DNA from: Niallia sp. NCCP-28
GTDB taxonomy: Bacteria; Bacillota; Bacilli; Bacillales; Cytobacillaceae
DNA length: 64,000 bases
Assembly: GCF_023168165.1 (NCBI RefSeq)
Contig: NZ_BQYJ01000002.1
Coordinates: forward strand, 248,001-312,000
Reading direction: 5' to 3'
In this document: positions 43,707 to 53,857 of the stretch, piece by piece
Position numbering within the stretch: the stretch's first letter is position 1
Layout of the letters: each line of letters opens with the position of its first letter
Translations under genes and position numbers: made by a program
The notes under the pieces: generated by a model
Databases searched by the model: none
What the model was told of the DNA's origin: nothing
The model's input: the letters and a program-made list of their open reading frames with translations, nothing else

Positions 43707-45107
43707 TTAATAACCTCCTTTAGTTTTTAATGAAGCTCGTTTTTTTAATGTATCCGTAATTTCTGCCAATTTCTTATCATCTAATTTATAAAAATTAATA
43801 TTTATTAATGCGAGCAGCAAAATAATCGCTGGTATGACGGAAGTTGTAATAAGGATGCCTAATAAAGCAGCCGGTGTTTGTATCTGGTTTGCAGTATATC
43901 CAAATTGTGCCAATACAAGCCCGGGAACAGCTCCTCCTAATGCCATTCCACATTTGAAAAAGAAACCAATGATTGCATAGATTAAACCGCTTAATCTTTT
44001 TCCAGTAACATATTCACCATATTCAATGGTTTCCGGTATCAATGCCCACATAAATGCCCCAGCAGTCAAAGTGCCTAAAGCGGTTACAATTCGTGAAATT
44101 AAAATTAAGGCTACCATGTTTGGCGGTATAAGCAAAAGAGAAAATGTGCCAAGTATACTTAATAGAAGAGAATAATTCAACAATGCTTTTTTGCCTATTT
44201 TTTTATTGAGTATTGGAATCAATGGGATGCAGAGAAAGGCTGGTATAGAACCTAAAACGGTATACCATTTTACCAGATCTGTACGATCCATATTATATGT
44301 TACATAATAAATGCCTATTGAATTACTAATAGAGTTGACACCAAAAATAAGAACAAAGAAAATGCTTAAAATGACTAAAGGACGATTTTTTTTGAACTGT
44401 TCAAACAAGTCTGTGAAGGAAATTTTTTCTTCATTAACTGGCTTTATTCGTTCTTTTGTACTGAAGAAACAAAATAGCAAAAGCAATGCGCCCACAATAC
44501 CTATAGTTCCCATTGTAAGCTGCCAGCCTCTTGAGGGATTAGTTATTTCTCCAAAGTATTCAGATAAAAAAGGCACAAAATATGCAACGATAACCCCGCC
44601 TAAATTAGCAAAAATCATACGAACAGAAGTCATGCTGACAATTTCCGTATTATTATTTGTGATGGCGGGTGTCAATGCCCCATATGGAACATTAATAAAA
44701 GTATAAATGACAGAAAGCCCAGTGTATGTTATGTAAGCATATATTAATTTGCCGTTTTCAGAAAAATCAGGTGTAGTAAAACAAAGTAAGGCCAAACCAG
44801 CAAATGGAATTGCTCCATACAAAAGATAAGGTCTGAATCTGCCGAAACGTGTATTTGTTTTATCAACTAGTGTTCCTACAATCGGATCACTGATTGCGTC
44901 GATAATACGAACGACAAGAAACATAGTTCCGGCTGCTCCTGCAGACAAGCCATAGATATTTGTATAGAAGAAAAGCAGGTAGATGGATATAGTTTGATAG
45001 ATTAAATTGCTCGCTAAATCTCCGGAAGCATATCCTATTTTTTCCCCCATTTGTATTTTTGAGCTGTTGTGTTGCTCATAAGCAGGTCTTTGCTGCACAC
45101 TTTCCAA
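43707..45107 (-). CDS. xynP: Xyloside transporter XynP (GPH family)
   Basis: This 466-residue sugar:cation symporter of the glycoside-pentoside-hexuronide family has 12 helices. Typical parts are [36 protein letters not shown] and [17 protein letters not shown], all before the third helix. It probably brings xylobiose and related oligosaccharides in for XynB. The same gene pair occurs in B. subtilis, where it is controlled by XylR. XylR-like sites lie upstream here as well. TTTTTAATGCG near the end belongs to a hydrophilic tail. Confidence 0.93.
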   Translation of the reverse strand: MESVQQRPAYEQHNSSKIQMGEKIGYASGDLASNLIYQTISIYLLFFYTNIYGLSAGAAGTMFLVVRIIDAISDPIVGTLVDKTNTRFGRFRPYLLYGAIPFAGLALLCFTTPDFSENGKLIYAYITYTGLSVIYTFINVPYGALTPAITNNNTEIVSMTSVRMIFANLGGVIVAYFVPFLSEYFGEITNPSRGWQLTMGTIGIVGALLLLFCFFSTKERIKPVNEEKISFTDLFEQFKKNRPLVILSIFFVLIFGVNSISNSIGIYYVTYNMDRTDLVKWYTVLGSIPAFLCIPLIPILNKKIGKKALLNYSLLLSILGTFSLLLIPPNMVALILISRIVTALGTLTAGAFMWALIPETIEYGEYVTGKRLSGLIYAIIGFFFKCGMALGGAVPGLVLAQFGYTANQIQTPAALLGILITTSVIPAIILLLALININFYKLDDKKLAEITDTLKKRASLKTKGGY

Positions 45108-45220
45108 CTTTAATCAACTCCTTATAGCTATGTAGAATTTTCATGAATAAAGGGCTTACAAAATATGATAGTTAACTAGTAGGTCTACTTGTCGATAAAA
45201 GCACCTCTTTTATTGTATTT

Positions 45221-45334
45221 AAAACTTTGTATATCGAATAAACTAACTTTAGATAAAAAATAACATAGTTTTTTTAGAAAATCAATGTCTAAAAAATGAA
45301 AAAAAAAACTTTGTATATCAATCGAACAAAGTCT
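45221..45334 (-). promoter_or_regulatory. xynP promoter with two XylR-like operators
   Basis: Site one (45221-45250) has AAACTTTGTAT and AAACTAACTTT arms; site two (45306-45334) has AAACTTTGT and ACAAAGT arms. Both resemble the operators at xylA and xylR. On the minus strand TTGATT and TATTTT lie 17 bases apart between them, a fitting promoter. Confidence 0.55.
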
Positions 45335-45525
45335 GCTGCAATTTTGGCATGCATTTATCCCTATTTAACGGAATCAAATAGTAAACTGTAGCCCAAAAGG
45401 ATATGGAATTTTTAAGAAATGAGTTAGCTGGATATGGAAATGAATAAGGGAGGAATATCTGATTAAGCTTTTAAAGTTTTTTGTGGAAAAAGCTTAAAAT
45501 CCATATTGTTTTATCTACCATAAAT

Positions 45526-45576
45526 AATCCCTTTATTGAGAGCGTATTTTATATAATTTCTCTAAATAAAGGGATT
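45526..45576 (-). terminator. Terminator of galM
   Basis: AATCCCTTTAT and ATAAAGGGATT are 11-base arms, with inner AGAG/CTCT pairing. It lies 52 bases past the galM stop. Confidence 0.7.
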
Positions 45577-45627
45577 TAATAATATAAGTGATAAAAAGGA
45601 GCAGCCAAAAAAATTATAGGGAAATGT

Positions 45628-46674
45628 CTAAACTAAAGTAAATCTATAGCTTGTTTTAGATTGATAGGTTTCATTCTTATCCAACACAATAGAAGGGAAT
45701 TCTGGATGATTCATAGCATCTGGCGGCAATTGTGTTTCAAGGCATATTCCCAAATGCTTTTCGGGTGAGTTTCCTCGAATTTGAAAGTTGCCCTCCAGCA
45801 TATTTGAAGTATAGACAACAACACTAGGCAAATCTGTTTGGACTACTAGTTTTCGGCCGCTGAAAGAATCTGATAGGGAAATTTGATCTAGCGTATTGGC
45901 ATTTAATAAAAAAGGATGATCATATCCGCCGCCAACAAGTTTGTTTTGCGGGTGATCAGATTCTGCTGCTTCGAGTATCTTTTTTCCTTTTCTTAAATCG
46001 AAGGCAGTGTCAGCAACTTCCATAAATTTTCCTGTAGGGAGCAAGGATTGATCCAGCTCCAAAAACTGGTCGCTGCTAATCTTTAATTCATGTTCAAGAA
46101 TGTTTCTTCTTAAATTGCCGCTTAAATTAAAATAGGAGTGATTTGTTAAATTAACAAGTGTTTTTTTATCGGTATTGGCTTTATAGGCAATGACTATTTC
46201 GTTATTATTATTGATGGTGTACTTTACATCAACCTTCAGATTTCCAGGATAGCCTGCTTCTCCATCAGGACTTGTATAAGAAAATATAATGCTTGCCTCG
46301 TCTGCTTTCTCTTCTATAAAGGATTCCCAAATAACATGATGGAATCCTTTGGGACCTCCATGCAAATGATTTTTCCCCTCATTTTCAGGAAGGTGATGAG
46401 TAATCCCATCTAATTCAAATTCCGATTGACCAATTCTTCCTGCAACACGGCCAATTATAGAACCAAAATAAGGAGAATAATGAATATATTCTTCCAAGGT
46501 ATCGAAGCCTAATACTACATTTTCTATTATTCCCTGTTTATTGGACACCATTATTTCTGTAATAATGCAGCCATAATCAATACAAGTAACTTCCATGCGA
46601 TTGGCATTTCTAATGGTGTAAGATGTTATTTTTTGTCCATTAAATTCTCCAAATAATTTTTTTTTCACTTCCAT
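45628..46674 (-). CDS. galM: Aldose 1-epimerase (mutarotase)
   Basis: This 348-residue GalM speeds anomer exchange of sugars such as galactose, glucose or xylose. Characteristic parts are PYFGSIIGRVAGRIG, LPENEGKNHLHGGPKGFHHV (catalytic His), NLTNHSYFNLSG, GGYDHPFLL and a C-terminal acid in GICLETQLPPDAMNHPEFPS. I use ATG 46674, 8 bases after AAAAGGA; ATG 46683 overlaps that site. Since it sits inside the xylose island rather than the gal operon, it may serve xylose or arabinose as well. A strong cre lies upstream. Confidence 0.93.
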   Translation of the reverse strand: MEVKKKLFGEFNGQKITSYTIRNANRMEVTCIDYGCIITEIMVSNKQGIIENVVLGFDTLEEYIHYSPYFGSIIGRVAGRIGQSEFELDGITHHLPENEGKNHLHGGPKGFHHVIWESFIEEKADEASIIFSYTSPDGEAGYPGNLKVDVKYTINNNNEIVIAYKANTDKKTLVNLTNHSYFNLSGNLRRNILEHELKISSDQFLELDQSLLPTGKFMEVADTAFDLRKGKKILEAAESDHPQNKLVGGGYDHPFLLNANTLDQISLSDSFSGRKLVVQTDLPSVVVYTSNMLEGNFQIRGNSPEKHLGICLETQLPPDAMNHPEFPSIVLDKNETYQSKTSYRFTLV

Positions 46675-46977
46675 ATTGATCATCCTTTTAAATTAATAGT
46701 TTAAACAGCTAATTTCTGAAAAACAGTCTATCTTTATAGCAAACTTAGAAAAAGCTATTTTGATCGATTTAGTTAACGCTTTCATTTGGGTGGTTAAAAA
46801 TAGTTTCTTCTAATCTATCATTCATTATACCAGTAATAAATTTGTTTGTATAATGGATAAACAAAGATTGCGCATTTTGTTATAATAACAATGTGAATAA
46901 CGAAATATCCTCTTTTTGTTTCATTTCATCGTTCGTTACCTATTAAAATTATTTTTTACACAGAAAGGCGACAAAAG
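46675..46977. other. Divergent promoter region galM / two-component system
   Basis: About 300 AT-rich bases with the cre at 46772-46785 and two TATAAT hexamers near 46851 and 46880 that could start the plus-strand operon. No gene is seen. Confidence 0.45.
46772..46785 (-). promoter_or_regulatory. cre site upstream of galM
   Basis: TGAAAGCGTTAACT on the minus strand matches TGWNANCGNTNWCA at 13 of 14 positions. It probably binds CcpA to repress galM or the divergent operon. Confidence 0.65.
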
Positions 46978-48717
46978 ATGCTTAATCTATTAAAAAAGTG
47001 GAATACGCTGCGCAACCAAATTTTATTTGTATTTTTGTTTGTTATGTTTATTGTATTGGTGATAGTTAGTATACTTACTTTTCATCAGGTTTCTTCTTTG
47101 CTGAAAAAAAATGCGGAAACGCAAATTCAACAGGTAGCCATTGAGGCAAGCGGCAAAATGGAATCTCTTTATGAACAAATAAATATGGCATCAAAGCTTG
47201 TTACTACAAATGATAAAGTCCAAAAAATGCTTACAAGAAAATATCAGAAGAAACCAGTGGCATTTTCTGAACTCCAAGAACTAATGAGCACGGTAAATAC
47301 AATTACAGCAAACTCAGATGGCATCTTTTCCTTTCAGCTTTTTGCACATGACCAGAAACGAGTTTTGCCCCTTGATGAGGCAAGCCTTCAGCCTCGATTG
47401 GATAAAAGTTGGATAAAAAAAGCAGACAAAGCTAAAGGAAAATTTGTTTGGATAGGACAAGATCCTAATGACTCTAATTACTTCCTGGCTATCAGAAGAG
47501 TTAATTTAATGGATCAGAGCTATGCGAATGGAGGATATTTGCTGATTAGCATTTATCATAATTATTTTCAATTTGCCAATCAGGATTTTTCTAAGGAAGC
47601 AACACAGTATTCCATTCTTTTGGATAAATCAGGAAATTCAATCATTTCAAATTATCAGCATTCAATTGTTCCAATCGTCAATAATCAAGATTCCATTATT
47701 CAAATAAATAAAAGGGATTATATGGTCACGAAACATTCTTCTAATGTGACTGGATGGAGTGTGCTTATCTTAACGCCTGTCAGTGCTCTTACTGAAGGCA
47801 TAACTGTTTTGCGCTCGATTATTCTTATTTCTGGAATAATCGGATTAGTGATTTATTTTATAAGTTCTTTATTTCTTTCAAATATTATTACAAAGCCTAT
47901 TTTAAGGCTGACCAAAACAATGCAGTGTGCCAGTGAAGGTTCCTTGTCATTAAATCCTAATGTATCATCGGTAAATGAAATCAATAAATTAAACAGCACC
48001 TACAATCAGCTTGTTAAAGAAACAAATCATTTAATCACTATGGTATATCAAAAGGAAATTATAAGAAGCCGCAGTGAATTAAAAGCTTTGCAAGCACAAA
48101 TCAATCCCCATTTCCTCTTCAACACATTAGATGCGCTGCATTGGGCGCTTGAAGATAAGAATGAGGAAGAGTTGGCCGAACTTGTTGTAGCGATGTCCAA
48201 CTTGTTTCGTTATACGATAACGAATCAAAACGAGGATGAATGGGTTTTTATTAAAGAAGAGATTAAACATATTGATGATTATATGGAAATAATGAAGATG
48301 CGTTTTGGAGAACAGCTAAAGTGGGAAATCACCCTTCCTCCTCAGTTCGAGTATGTAAAAATACCTAAATTTTTGATTCAGCCATTAGTAGAAAATTCAG
48401 TTCTGCATGGTGCAGGCAATAAATTAGATCAATGTAAGATATCCATTAAAATTGAAGCAAAAGATGTTTCCCGCATCAAAATTATCGTTCAAGATGATGG
48501 TTTAGGCATAGAGAAGGAAAAACTTGAGGAAATTATGGCTTCCCTGGAAAAAGGAAAAATAGCATCCAAAAGCGGCAAAGGAATGGCTATAGCCAATGTA
48601 TATAAAAGGCTTAAGCTTTATTATAAAGAAGAGCAGCAAGGTCTTGTCATTAAAAGTGAGTTAAATCAAGGAACATTGATTTCATTTGACATTCCAATAG
48701 ATGGGGGAGAATGGTAA
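46978..48717 (+). CDS. Sensor histidine kinase (YesM/XynD-like)
   Basis: This 579-residue membrane kinase has helix 1 at about residues 14-36, then an extracellular Cache-type sensor to about 268. Helix 2 is IILISGIIGLVIYFISSLFL. A HAMP domain follows (ITKPILRLTKTMQCASEGSL). The His_kinase domain has LQAQINPHFLFNTLDALHWA with the phospho-histidine, and the HATPase has VENSVLHGAGN and DDGLGIEKEKLEE. It is co-transcribed with an AraC-type response regulator and a sugar ABC transporter. The order resembles xynDCEFG of Geobacillus stearothermophilus, which responds to xylo-oligosaccharides; that substrate is inferred here. Confidence 0.9.
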   Translation: MLNLLKKWNTLRNQILFVFLFVMFIVLVIVSILTFHQVSSLLKKNAETQIQQVAIEASGKMESLYEQINMASKLVTTNDKVQKMLTRKYQKKPVAFSELQELMSTVNTITANSDGIFSFQLFAHDQKRVLPLDEASLQPRLDKSWIKKADKAKGKFVWIGQDPNDSNYFLAIRRVNLMDQSYANGGYLLISIYHNYFQFANQDFSKEATQYSILLDKSGNSIISNYQHSIVPIVNNQDSIIQINKRDYMVTKHSSNVTGWSVLILTPVSALTEGITVLRSIILISGIIGLVIYFISSLFLSNIITKPILRLTKTMQCASEGSLSLNPNVSSVNEINKLNSTYNQLVKETNHLITMVYQKEIIRSRSELKALQAQINPHFLFNTLDALHWALEDKNEEELAELVVAMSNLFRYTITNQNEDEWVFIKEEIKHIDDYMEIMKMRFGEQLKWEITLPPQFEYVKIPKFLIQPLVENSVLHGAGNKLDQCKISIKIEAKDVSRIKIIVQDDGLGIEKEKLEEIMASLEKGKIASKSGKGMAIANVYKRLKLYYKEEQQGLVIKSELNQGTLISFDIPIDGGEW

Positions 48718-49491
48718 ATGCATAAGAAAACAATATTGATTGTAGATGATGAACCAAGATCAAGACAAGGAATAAAAAAAATGCTGGAGGCATGGGCAAA
48801 TAGTGAATTTGAAATTATGATGGCTGCGAATGGAAAGGAAGCCATTCAAATAATCCAGCAACAAAAAGTCAATATTCTTATAACAGATATTCGTATGCCA
48901 CAAATTACAGGTTTAAACTTGTTAACACTCATAAAAGAACAGAATATGTCCCCTGTTGTAATAGTGATTTCTGCATATTCTGAATTTGAATATGCTCAAG
49001 CATCCATCCGTTTAGGAGTCATCAATTATTTGCTTAAGCCAATAAGCAAAAAGAAGTTGATTGAAGCGGTTGAGGATGCTGTTGCAATTGAAAAAAAGCA
49101 AGAGAGAGCAGGAATAATTGAAAAAGTGGTGGATGATAAATTAATAGATGCAAATGCGAAGAATCAATCTTCAAGGGGGATTATACGTGAAGCCATGCTT
49201 TATATTGATAACCACCTGAAGTATGAGTTGACACAAAAAGAAGTGGCAGAGCATATTCATTTAAACCCAAGCTATTTTAGCGTTTTATTTAAGGAACAAG
49301 CTAAACTAACTTTCAGTGAATATATAACAAGGCGAAGGGTTCAGCATGCAAAAAACTTGCTAATATCTACAAGTTTATCGGTAGGTGATGTTGCGGAGGA
49401 ATCAGGTTATAAAACAGCAAAATACTTTATTAAGATTTTTAAAGAATTAGAGGGCGTTACACCGAGTGCTTACCGAAAAAATCAGAAATGA
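48718..49491 (+). CDS. Response regulator with AraC-type DNA-binding domain (YesN/XynC-like)
   Basis: This 257-residue regulator has a receiver domain in residues 1-125: acidic pocket DDE (11-13), phospho-Asp in LITDIRMPQ (near 57) and a Lys in LLKPIS. A short linker leads to an AraC double HTH with LTQKEVAEHIHLNPSYFSVL and VGDVAEESGYKTAKYFIKIF. It is shorter than most YesN proteins (~360+), lacking a long linker domain. Its ATG follows the kinase stop directly. It likely activates the downstream transporter genes. Confidence 0.92.
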   Translation: MHKKTILIVDDEPRSRQGIKKMLEAWANSEFEIMMAANGKEAIQIIQQQKVNILITDIRMPQITGLNLLTLIKEQNMSPVVIVISAYSEFEYAQASIRLGVINYLLKPISKKKLIEAVEDAVAIEKKQERAGIIEKVVDDKLIDANAKNQSSRGIIREAMLYIDNHLKYELTQKEVAEHIHLNPSYFSVLFKEQAKLTFSEYITRRRVQHAKNLLISTSLSVGDVAEESGYKTAKYFIKIFKELEGVTPSAYRKNQK

Positions 49492-49612
49492 AAGGGTTTT
49501 CTAAAAAAAGTAGTATTTTTTCTAATCGTTGTAGCCTTTTATGCCCTTTATTTAAATGTTAGACTTTGGTTGTAATTAAAAATTAATGAAATAGCTAAGG
49601 GGGTAGCAAAAA

Positions 49613-50929
49613 TTGTTTAATAAGAAAGTATTTTCATCCATATTATCACTTGCATTAATTGTTGTTTTAGCCTTAACAGGATGTTCTTCTTCTACTTCAT
49701 CCAATAATGAAAGCGCTTCAAACGGTGATAAAACAGTTGTTAAATTTATGCACTTATGGCCTGAAGGCAGTTCAAAGGCACAGTATACAATTGTCAATAA
49801 TATCATTAAACAATATGAGAAGGATCATCCAGATGTAAAGATTCAAACAGAGATTTTAGGCAATGAACAATACAAGGACAAAATTAAAGTATTGTCAGCT
49901 TCCAATGAACTTCCAGATGTTGGAGTGACATGGGCAGCCGGCTATTTAGAGCCATTTGTTAAAGGAAATATGTTGGCGCCGCTAGATGATGTAATTGAAA
50001 GCAATCTTAAGGATTCATTTGTAGCAGGAACAACAGAAGCATATGCTTTTGATGGAAAAACTTATGGTCTACCTCTTGAATTGAATATTACTCCTGTGTA
50101 TTACAATAAGGAAATTTTTAAGAAGTATAATTTAGAAATTCCACAAACATACGATGAATTTTTAAAAGTAGTTAAAACGTTAGTAGATAAAGGCGTGACG
50201 CCAATCACATTAGGAAATAAAGATCGTTGGACAGGTTCTATGTGGTATATGTATCTTGCAGATAGAATTGGCGGTTCTGAAACTTTAACCAATGCAATTA
50301 ATCGTTCAGGCAGTTTTGAAGATCCATCCTTAGTAAAGGCAGCAGAGGAAATCAAAAAACTTGTGGATATGAAAGCGTTCGTTAAAGGATTTAATGGACT
50401 GTCCAATGATGAAGCAAAAGGATACTTTATGAATGAGCAGGCAGCTATGTATATGATGGCAACTTGGGAGCTGCCTAATTATACGACAAGTCCTGATGTT
50501 ACGCAAGAATTTAAAGATAAAGTTGGGTACTTCAAGTTTCCTACATATGAAGGCGGAAAAGGAGACATCAACAGCTATGTAGGTGGACCTGGTGTGGGAT
50601 TATTTGTATCAGAAAACTCCAAGGTAAAAGATCAAGCGAAAGATTTCGTCGCCTATTTAGTAAAAGAATGGGGCAAAAACTCTGTTAAAGATGCTGGAGT
50701 TATTCCGGCAACAGTTGTAGATACCTCTAATGGGGATCTAGATCAAATGTATATTGATATTCTTAATGATTTAGCAAATGCATCAAATCTTACTCTATAT
50801 GCTGATGTGCAAATGAGTTCAAGTGTTGCCCAAGTTCATTTAGATATGATCCAATCATTATTTGGCGGTCAAGCAACACCTAAGGAATTCACCAAAAAAC
50901 AAGAACAGGCTTTAGAAGATGACAAATAA
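49613..50929 (+). CDS. Sugar-binding lipoprotein of the xylan-fragment ABC transporter
   Basis: This 438-residue family 1 solute-binding protein has a signal of 23 residues with lipobox ALTGC, followed by a Ser/Asn-rich tether. TVVKFMHLWPEGSSKAQYTI begins the mature fold; ITPVYYNKEIFKKYNLEIP and FMNEQAAMYMMATWELPNY fit oligosaccharide binders. The start is TTG, 9 bases after AAGGGGG. Context (two-component system, XylR, XynB) suggests xylo-oligosaccharides as ligand, like XynE of Geobacillus. The permeases follow. Confidence 0.88.
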   Translation: MFNKKVFSSILSLALIVVLALTGCSSSTSSNNESASNGDKTVVKFMHLWPEGSSKAQYTIVNNIIKQYEKDHPDVKIQTEILGNEQYKDKIKVLSASNELPDVGVTWAAGYLEPFVKGNMLAPLDDVIESNLKDSFVAGTTEAYAFDGKTYGLPLELNITPVYYNKEIFKKYNLEIPQTYDEFLKVVKTLVDKGVTPITLGNKDRWTGSMWYMYLADRIGGSETLTNAINRSGSFEDPSLVKAAEEIKKLVDMKAFVKGFNGLSNDEAKGYFMNEQAAMYMMATWELPNYTTSPDVTQEFKDKVGYFKFPTYEGGKGDINSYVGGPGVGLFVSENSKVKDQAKDFVAYLVKEWGKNSVKDAGVIPATVVDTSNGDLDQMYIDILNDLANASNLTLYADVQMSSSVAQVHLDMIQSLFGGQATPKEFTKKQEQALEDDK

Positions 50930-50994
50930 AAACTAAGTTAGTAAGGGGGCGTTCTATATGCCCTCTTATTAATAAAGGGAAGGAGCTTGGAAGA

Positions 50995-51873
50995 ATGAAA
51001 AACGTTATGTCCAATAAATTTGCAATTGCTCTATATGTACTTCCTTCGTTGCTTCTTATTCTAGTTCTGATTTATATTCCAATTGTATTAACAGGCTATT
51101 ATGGCTTGATGGATTGGGATGGGATAGGACAAATGAAGTTTATCGGATTAGAGAACTATATCCATTTGCTTAAAGATAAGATGTTCTGGTCCAGTACGTA
51201 TCATTCTATATTATTAGCTTTATTTTCCACTATCAGTTTAATTGCTTACTTGATCATCTCTATTATCTTAGCAAGCAAAATTAAAGGAGCCAATTTACTG
51301 AGAAAAATTTATTTAATTCCAATGTTATTATCTTCTGTTGCAATTGCCCAGCTTTGGCTGAAAATTTTTGATCCGACAAATGGAATGCTTAATAAGCTTC
51401 TTGAAATGTTTGGAGTAGAAAATACACCACTTTGGCTGGCTGATCCTAAATTAGTGCTGTTTGCCATCTTTATTCCAATTGTTTGGCAGTATGCTGGATT
51501 TTATATCATTATTTATTATGCTGCATTAAAAAACGTTCCTGAGGAAATTATTGAAGCAGCTAAAATAGATGGCGCCAATTCAGCTCAAATAGCGTATAAA
51601 ATTAAACTGCCTTTAATATCAGGTGTAATTAAAGTGACAATTGTTCTTGCGATTGTCGGTTCATTAAAATATTTTGATTTAATTTATGTAATGACTGGCG
51701 GCGGACCTAATGGATCAAGTGAAGTTATAGCATCACTTATGTATCGTGAAGCATTTAAATCTTATAACTTTGGGTATGGAAGCGCCATTGGTTTTGCTTT
51801 GTTAGTAATATGTCTAGTTATGACATGGGTAATTAGAAAATTAACAGTATCTAAAGAAGATGTTCAGTTTTAA
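50995..51873 (+). CDS. Sugar ABC transporter permease (MalF/XynF-like)
   Basis: This 292-residue permease has six helices and an EAA loop (PEEIIEAAKIDGANSAQIAY, then KIKLPLISG). VMTGGGPNGSSEVIASLMYR is the usual late conserved loop. AAGGAG precedes the ATG by about 9 bases. It pairs with the next permease, and no ATPase gene is present in the operon, so MsmX or a similar shared ATPase is expected to energise it. Confidence 0.9.
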   Translation: MKNVMSNKFAIALYVLPSLLLILVLIYIPIVLTGYYGLMDWDGIGQMKFIGLENYIHLLKDKMFWSSTYHSILLALFSTISLIAYLIISIILASKIKGANLLRKIYLIPMLLSSVAIAQLWLKIFDPTNGMLNKLLEMFGVENTPLWLADPKLVLFAIFIPIVWQYAGFYIIIYYAALKNVPEEIIEAAKIDGANSAQIAYKIKLPLISGVIKVTIVLAIVGSLKYFDLIYVMTGGGPNGSSEVIASLMYREAFKSYNFGYGSAIGFALLVICLVMTWVIRKLTVSKEDVQF

Positions 51874-51890
51874 GAAAAGGAGGGATAAAG

Positions 51891-52787
51891 ATGAGTGAGA
51901 CTGTTACACAAAAACAAACAAAAACTACCTTATCTGCTTCGCCTAAAATCAAAAATTCTTTTGGCAAAAGAGTGGGATTCGGCATTCTTTACCTATTTTT
52001 GGGGATTATTGCTATATTTCAAATTTATCCATTGATTTGGCTATTTTTCTTTTCATTAAAAACCAATCAAGAGGTATTTGGATTGTCGCCATTTGCTTTG
52101 CCGAAAGATCCACAATGGGGTAATTATGTAAAGGTCTGGACACAAGGGAATATTAGTCTTTATTTTTTCAATAGTGTATGGATTACAGTAATTGCTGTTA
52201 TCTTAACTGTAATCTTGGCAAGTTTAGCTACATTTGCTATTACAAGAATGTACTGGAAATCAAGTAAACTAGTACTTGGATTATTTATGGTCGGTATTAT
52301 GATTCCTCTGCATTCGACCTTAATACCTTTATTTAGCTTTTTTAATAATTTACATTTAATTGATAATCCAATCTCCATCATCTTATCCTATACGGCATTT
52401 AATTTGCCGCTGACGATTATGATTTTGCTTGGTTTTTATCAAACGCTTCCACGGGAAATTGAGGAGGCAGCTGTAATGGATGGCTGTTCCATCCATCGAA
52501 TTTTCTTCCAAATCACACTCCCGATGACGACGCCGGTGATGGCAACCATTGTCATTATCAATATGATTTACAATTGGAATGAATTCGTATTTGTGAATAC
52601 ATTTATTAGCTCAGATAAATGGAAAACGTTAACTGTTGGAGTGAATAACTTTGTTGGCCAATATTTGACAGATTGGGGAGCAATTGGGGCGACGCTAATG
52701 ATCAGCATTATTCCAATATTAATTGCTTTTATTGCATTGAGCAATCGTATTGTGGAAGGAATTGCGGCTGGTTCGGTAAAAGGTTAA
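51891..52787 (+). CDS. Sugar ABC transporter permease (MalG/XynG-like)
   Basis: This 298-residue permease has a basic ~30-residue cytoplasmic N-terminus, six helices and the EAA motif PREIEEAAVMDGCSIHRIFF then QITLPMTTP. The IINMIYNWNEFVFVNTFIS segment is typical of MalG-type partners. AAAGGAGGG lies 9 bases before the ATG, and the gap to the previous permease is 17 bases. Confidence 0.91.
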   Translation: MSETVTQKQTKTTLSASPKIKNSFGKRVGFGILYLFLGIIAIFQIYPLIWLFFFSLKTNQEVFGLSPFALPKDPQWGNYVKVWTQGNISLYFFNSVWITVIAVILTVILASLATFAITRMYWKSSKLVLGLFMVGIMIPLHSTLIPLFSFFNNLHLIDNPISIILSYTAFNLPLTIMILLGFYQTLPREIEEAAVMDGCSIHRIFFQITLPMTTPVMATIVIINMIYNWNEFVFVNTFISSDKWKTLTVGVNNFVGQYLTDWGAIGATLMISIIPILIAFIALSNRIVEGIAAGSVKG

Positions 52788-52999
52788 GCCAGTTGAGAAA
52801 AGATTCTGGCTCTATCTTTGATATGGATTTAGAAAATAGGATATTGTGTTCCAATTAAGCAATGATAGAGCATATAAAAAAAGGGTTATATGTCCAGCCA
52901 TTGGTAAAATGGGCATAATATAAAAGTTGTTCCGGCAATTCAGGGACAATCTTTATGTACTTTGCAAATGGTAAAGAAGCAAAAAAGAGGTGATAAGGC

Positions 53000-53665
53000 A
53001 TGGTAGGAAAATCACTGGGAAAACTTTTTACACTATGTGATTGGATAGCGAAATTAGCGTATATCAATCTATTATGGTTTCTTTTTATGGCTGCAGGATT
53101 ATTTATTTTTGGATTTATGCCTGCTACAGCAGCATTATTTGCAATTGTCCGCAAATGGCTTATGAAGGAAACTGATATTCCTATTTGGAAAACTTTCTAT
53201 ACAGTATATAAAGATGAATTCCGAAAATCGAATATATTAGGACTGATATTGGCGGCTTGGGGTGCATTGATTTATGCTGATTTTCAATTCCTGCTAAGTA
53301 CAGAAGGAGTTATCCGATTGGCAATGACCACCACGCTTCTTCTTATTGCCTGTTCGCATTTCATTATTTTAATCCTGATATTTCCGGTTTATGTGCATTA
53401 TAATCTAACAATAATCGGCTACTTAAAATATTCACTGCTATTGGGCTTGCTGAACTTCCATATAGTGCTTTTAATCTTGGCAGGATTGTCAGCTGCTGTT
53501 TTCTTACTGTTGTATTTTCCAGGACTTATCCCAATTTTTGCTGCTGTTTCCATTTCATGCATACTAATGTCAGGTGGTTCTTATTGCATTATCCGAGTGC
53601 AGAAAAGACAAAATAAGCAGCAACTTTACAATACAAGCAGTAGAAAAAAGTATTTAATTGTTTAG
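53000..53665 (+). CDS. YesL-like DUF624 membrane protein
   Basis: This 221-residue protein has five to six hydrophobic segments and the DUF624 start LCDWIAKLAYINLLWFLFMA with GLFIFGFMPATAALFAIVRK. YesL-like proteins usually accompany YesM/YesN two-component systems and sugar ABC transporters of CUT1 type, exactly as here. The role is unknown; a function in transporter assembly or sensing is a guess. AAAGAGGTG lies 9 bases upstream of the ATG. It is 212 bases after the permease, past a weak AGCCAG/CTGGCT hairpin. Confidence 0.85.
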   Translation: MVGKSLGKLFTLCDWIAKLAYINLLWFLFMAAGLFIFGFMPATAALFAIVRKWLMKETDIPIWKTFYTVYKDEFRKSNILGLILAAWGALIYADFQFLLSTEGVIRLAMTTTLLLIACSHFIILILIFPVYVHYNLTIIGYLKYSLLLGLLNFHIVLLILAGLSAAVFLLLYFPGLIPIFAAVSISCILMSGGSYCIIRVQKRQNKQQLYNTSSRKKYLIV

Positions 53666-53726
53666 ATGATTTGTTTTTTTGATAAGTTCGAATCTACTGC
53701 TCAAAGAATTATCTGCAAAAGAGATA

Positions 53727-53779
53727 AAAAAGCACCAAAGTTTTTTAAACATGTCAGTTAAAAAACTTTGGTGCTTTTT
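53727..53779. terminator. Strong bidirectional terminator after yesL-like gene
   Basis: AAAAAGCACCAAAGTTTTTT pairs perfectly with AAAAAACTTTGGTGCTTTTT over a loop of about 13 bases. Both flanks suit termination. Confidence 0.85.
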
Positions 53780-53835
53780 GTTTTATATGCAGTCTATATG
53801 AAAGAATAGAAACACAATTTTATTCGTTAAAGAAG

Positions 53836-53857
53836 AGGAGTGGGAATACTCCTTTTT
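53836..53857 (+). terminator. Second small terminator
   Basis: AGGAGT (53836-53841) pairs with ACTCCT (53848-53853), followed by TTTT on the plus strand. It may be a back-up, or may end a short unannotated RNA beginning after 53780. Confidence 0.5.

Larger units (their letters stand above)
45108..45627. other. Intergenic region between galM and xynP
   Basis: This holds two XylR-operator-like sites and the xynP promoter (45221-45334), an extra hairpin at 45463-45497 (TTAAGCTTTT with AAAAAGCTTAA), and the galM terminator (45526-45576). No gene is seen. Confidence 0.6.
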
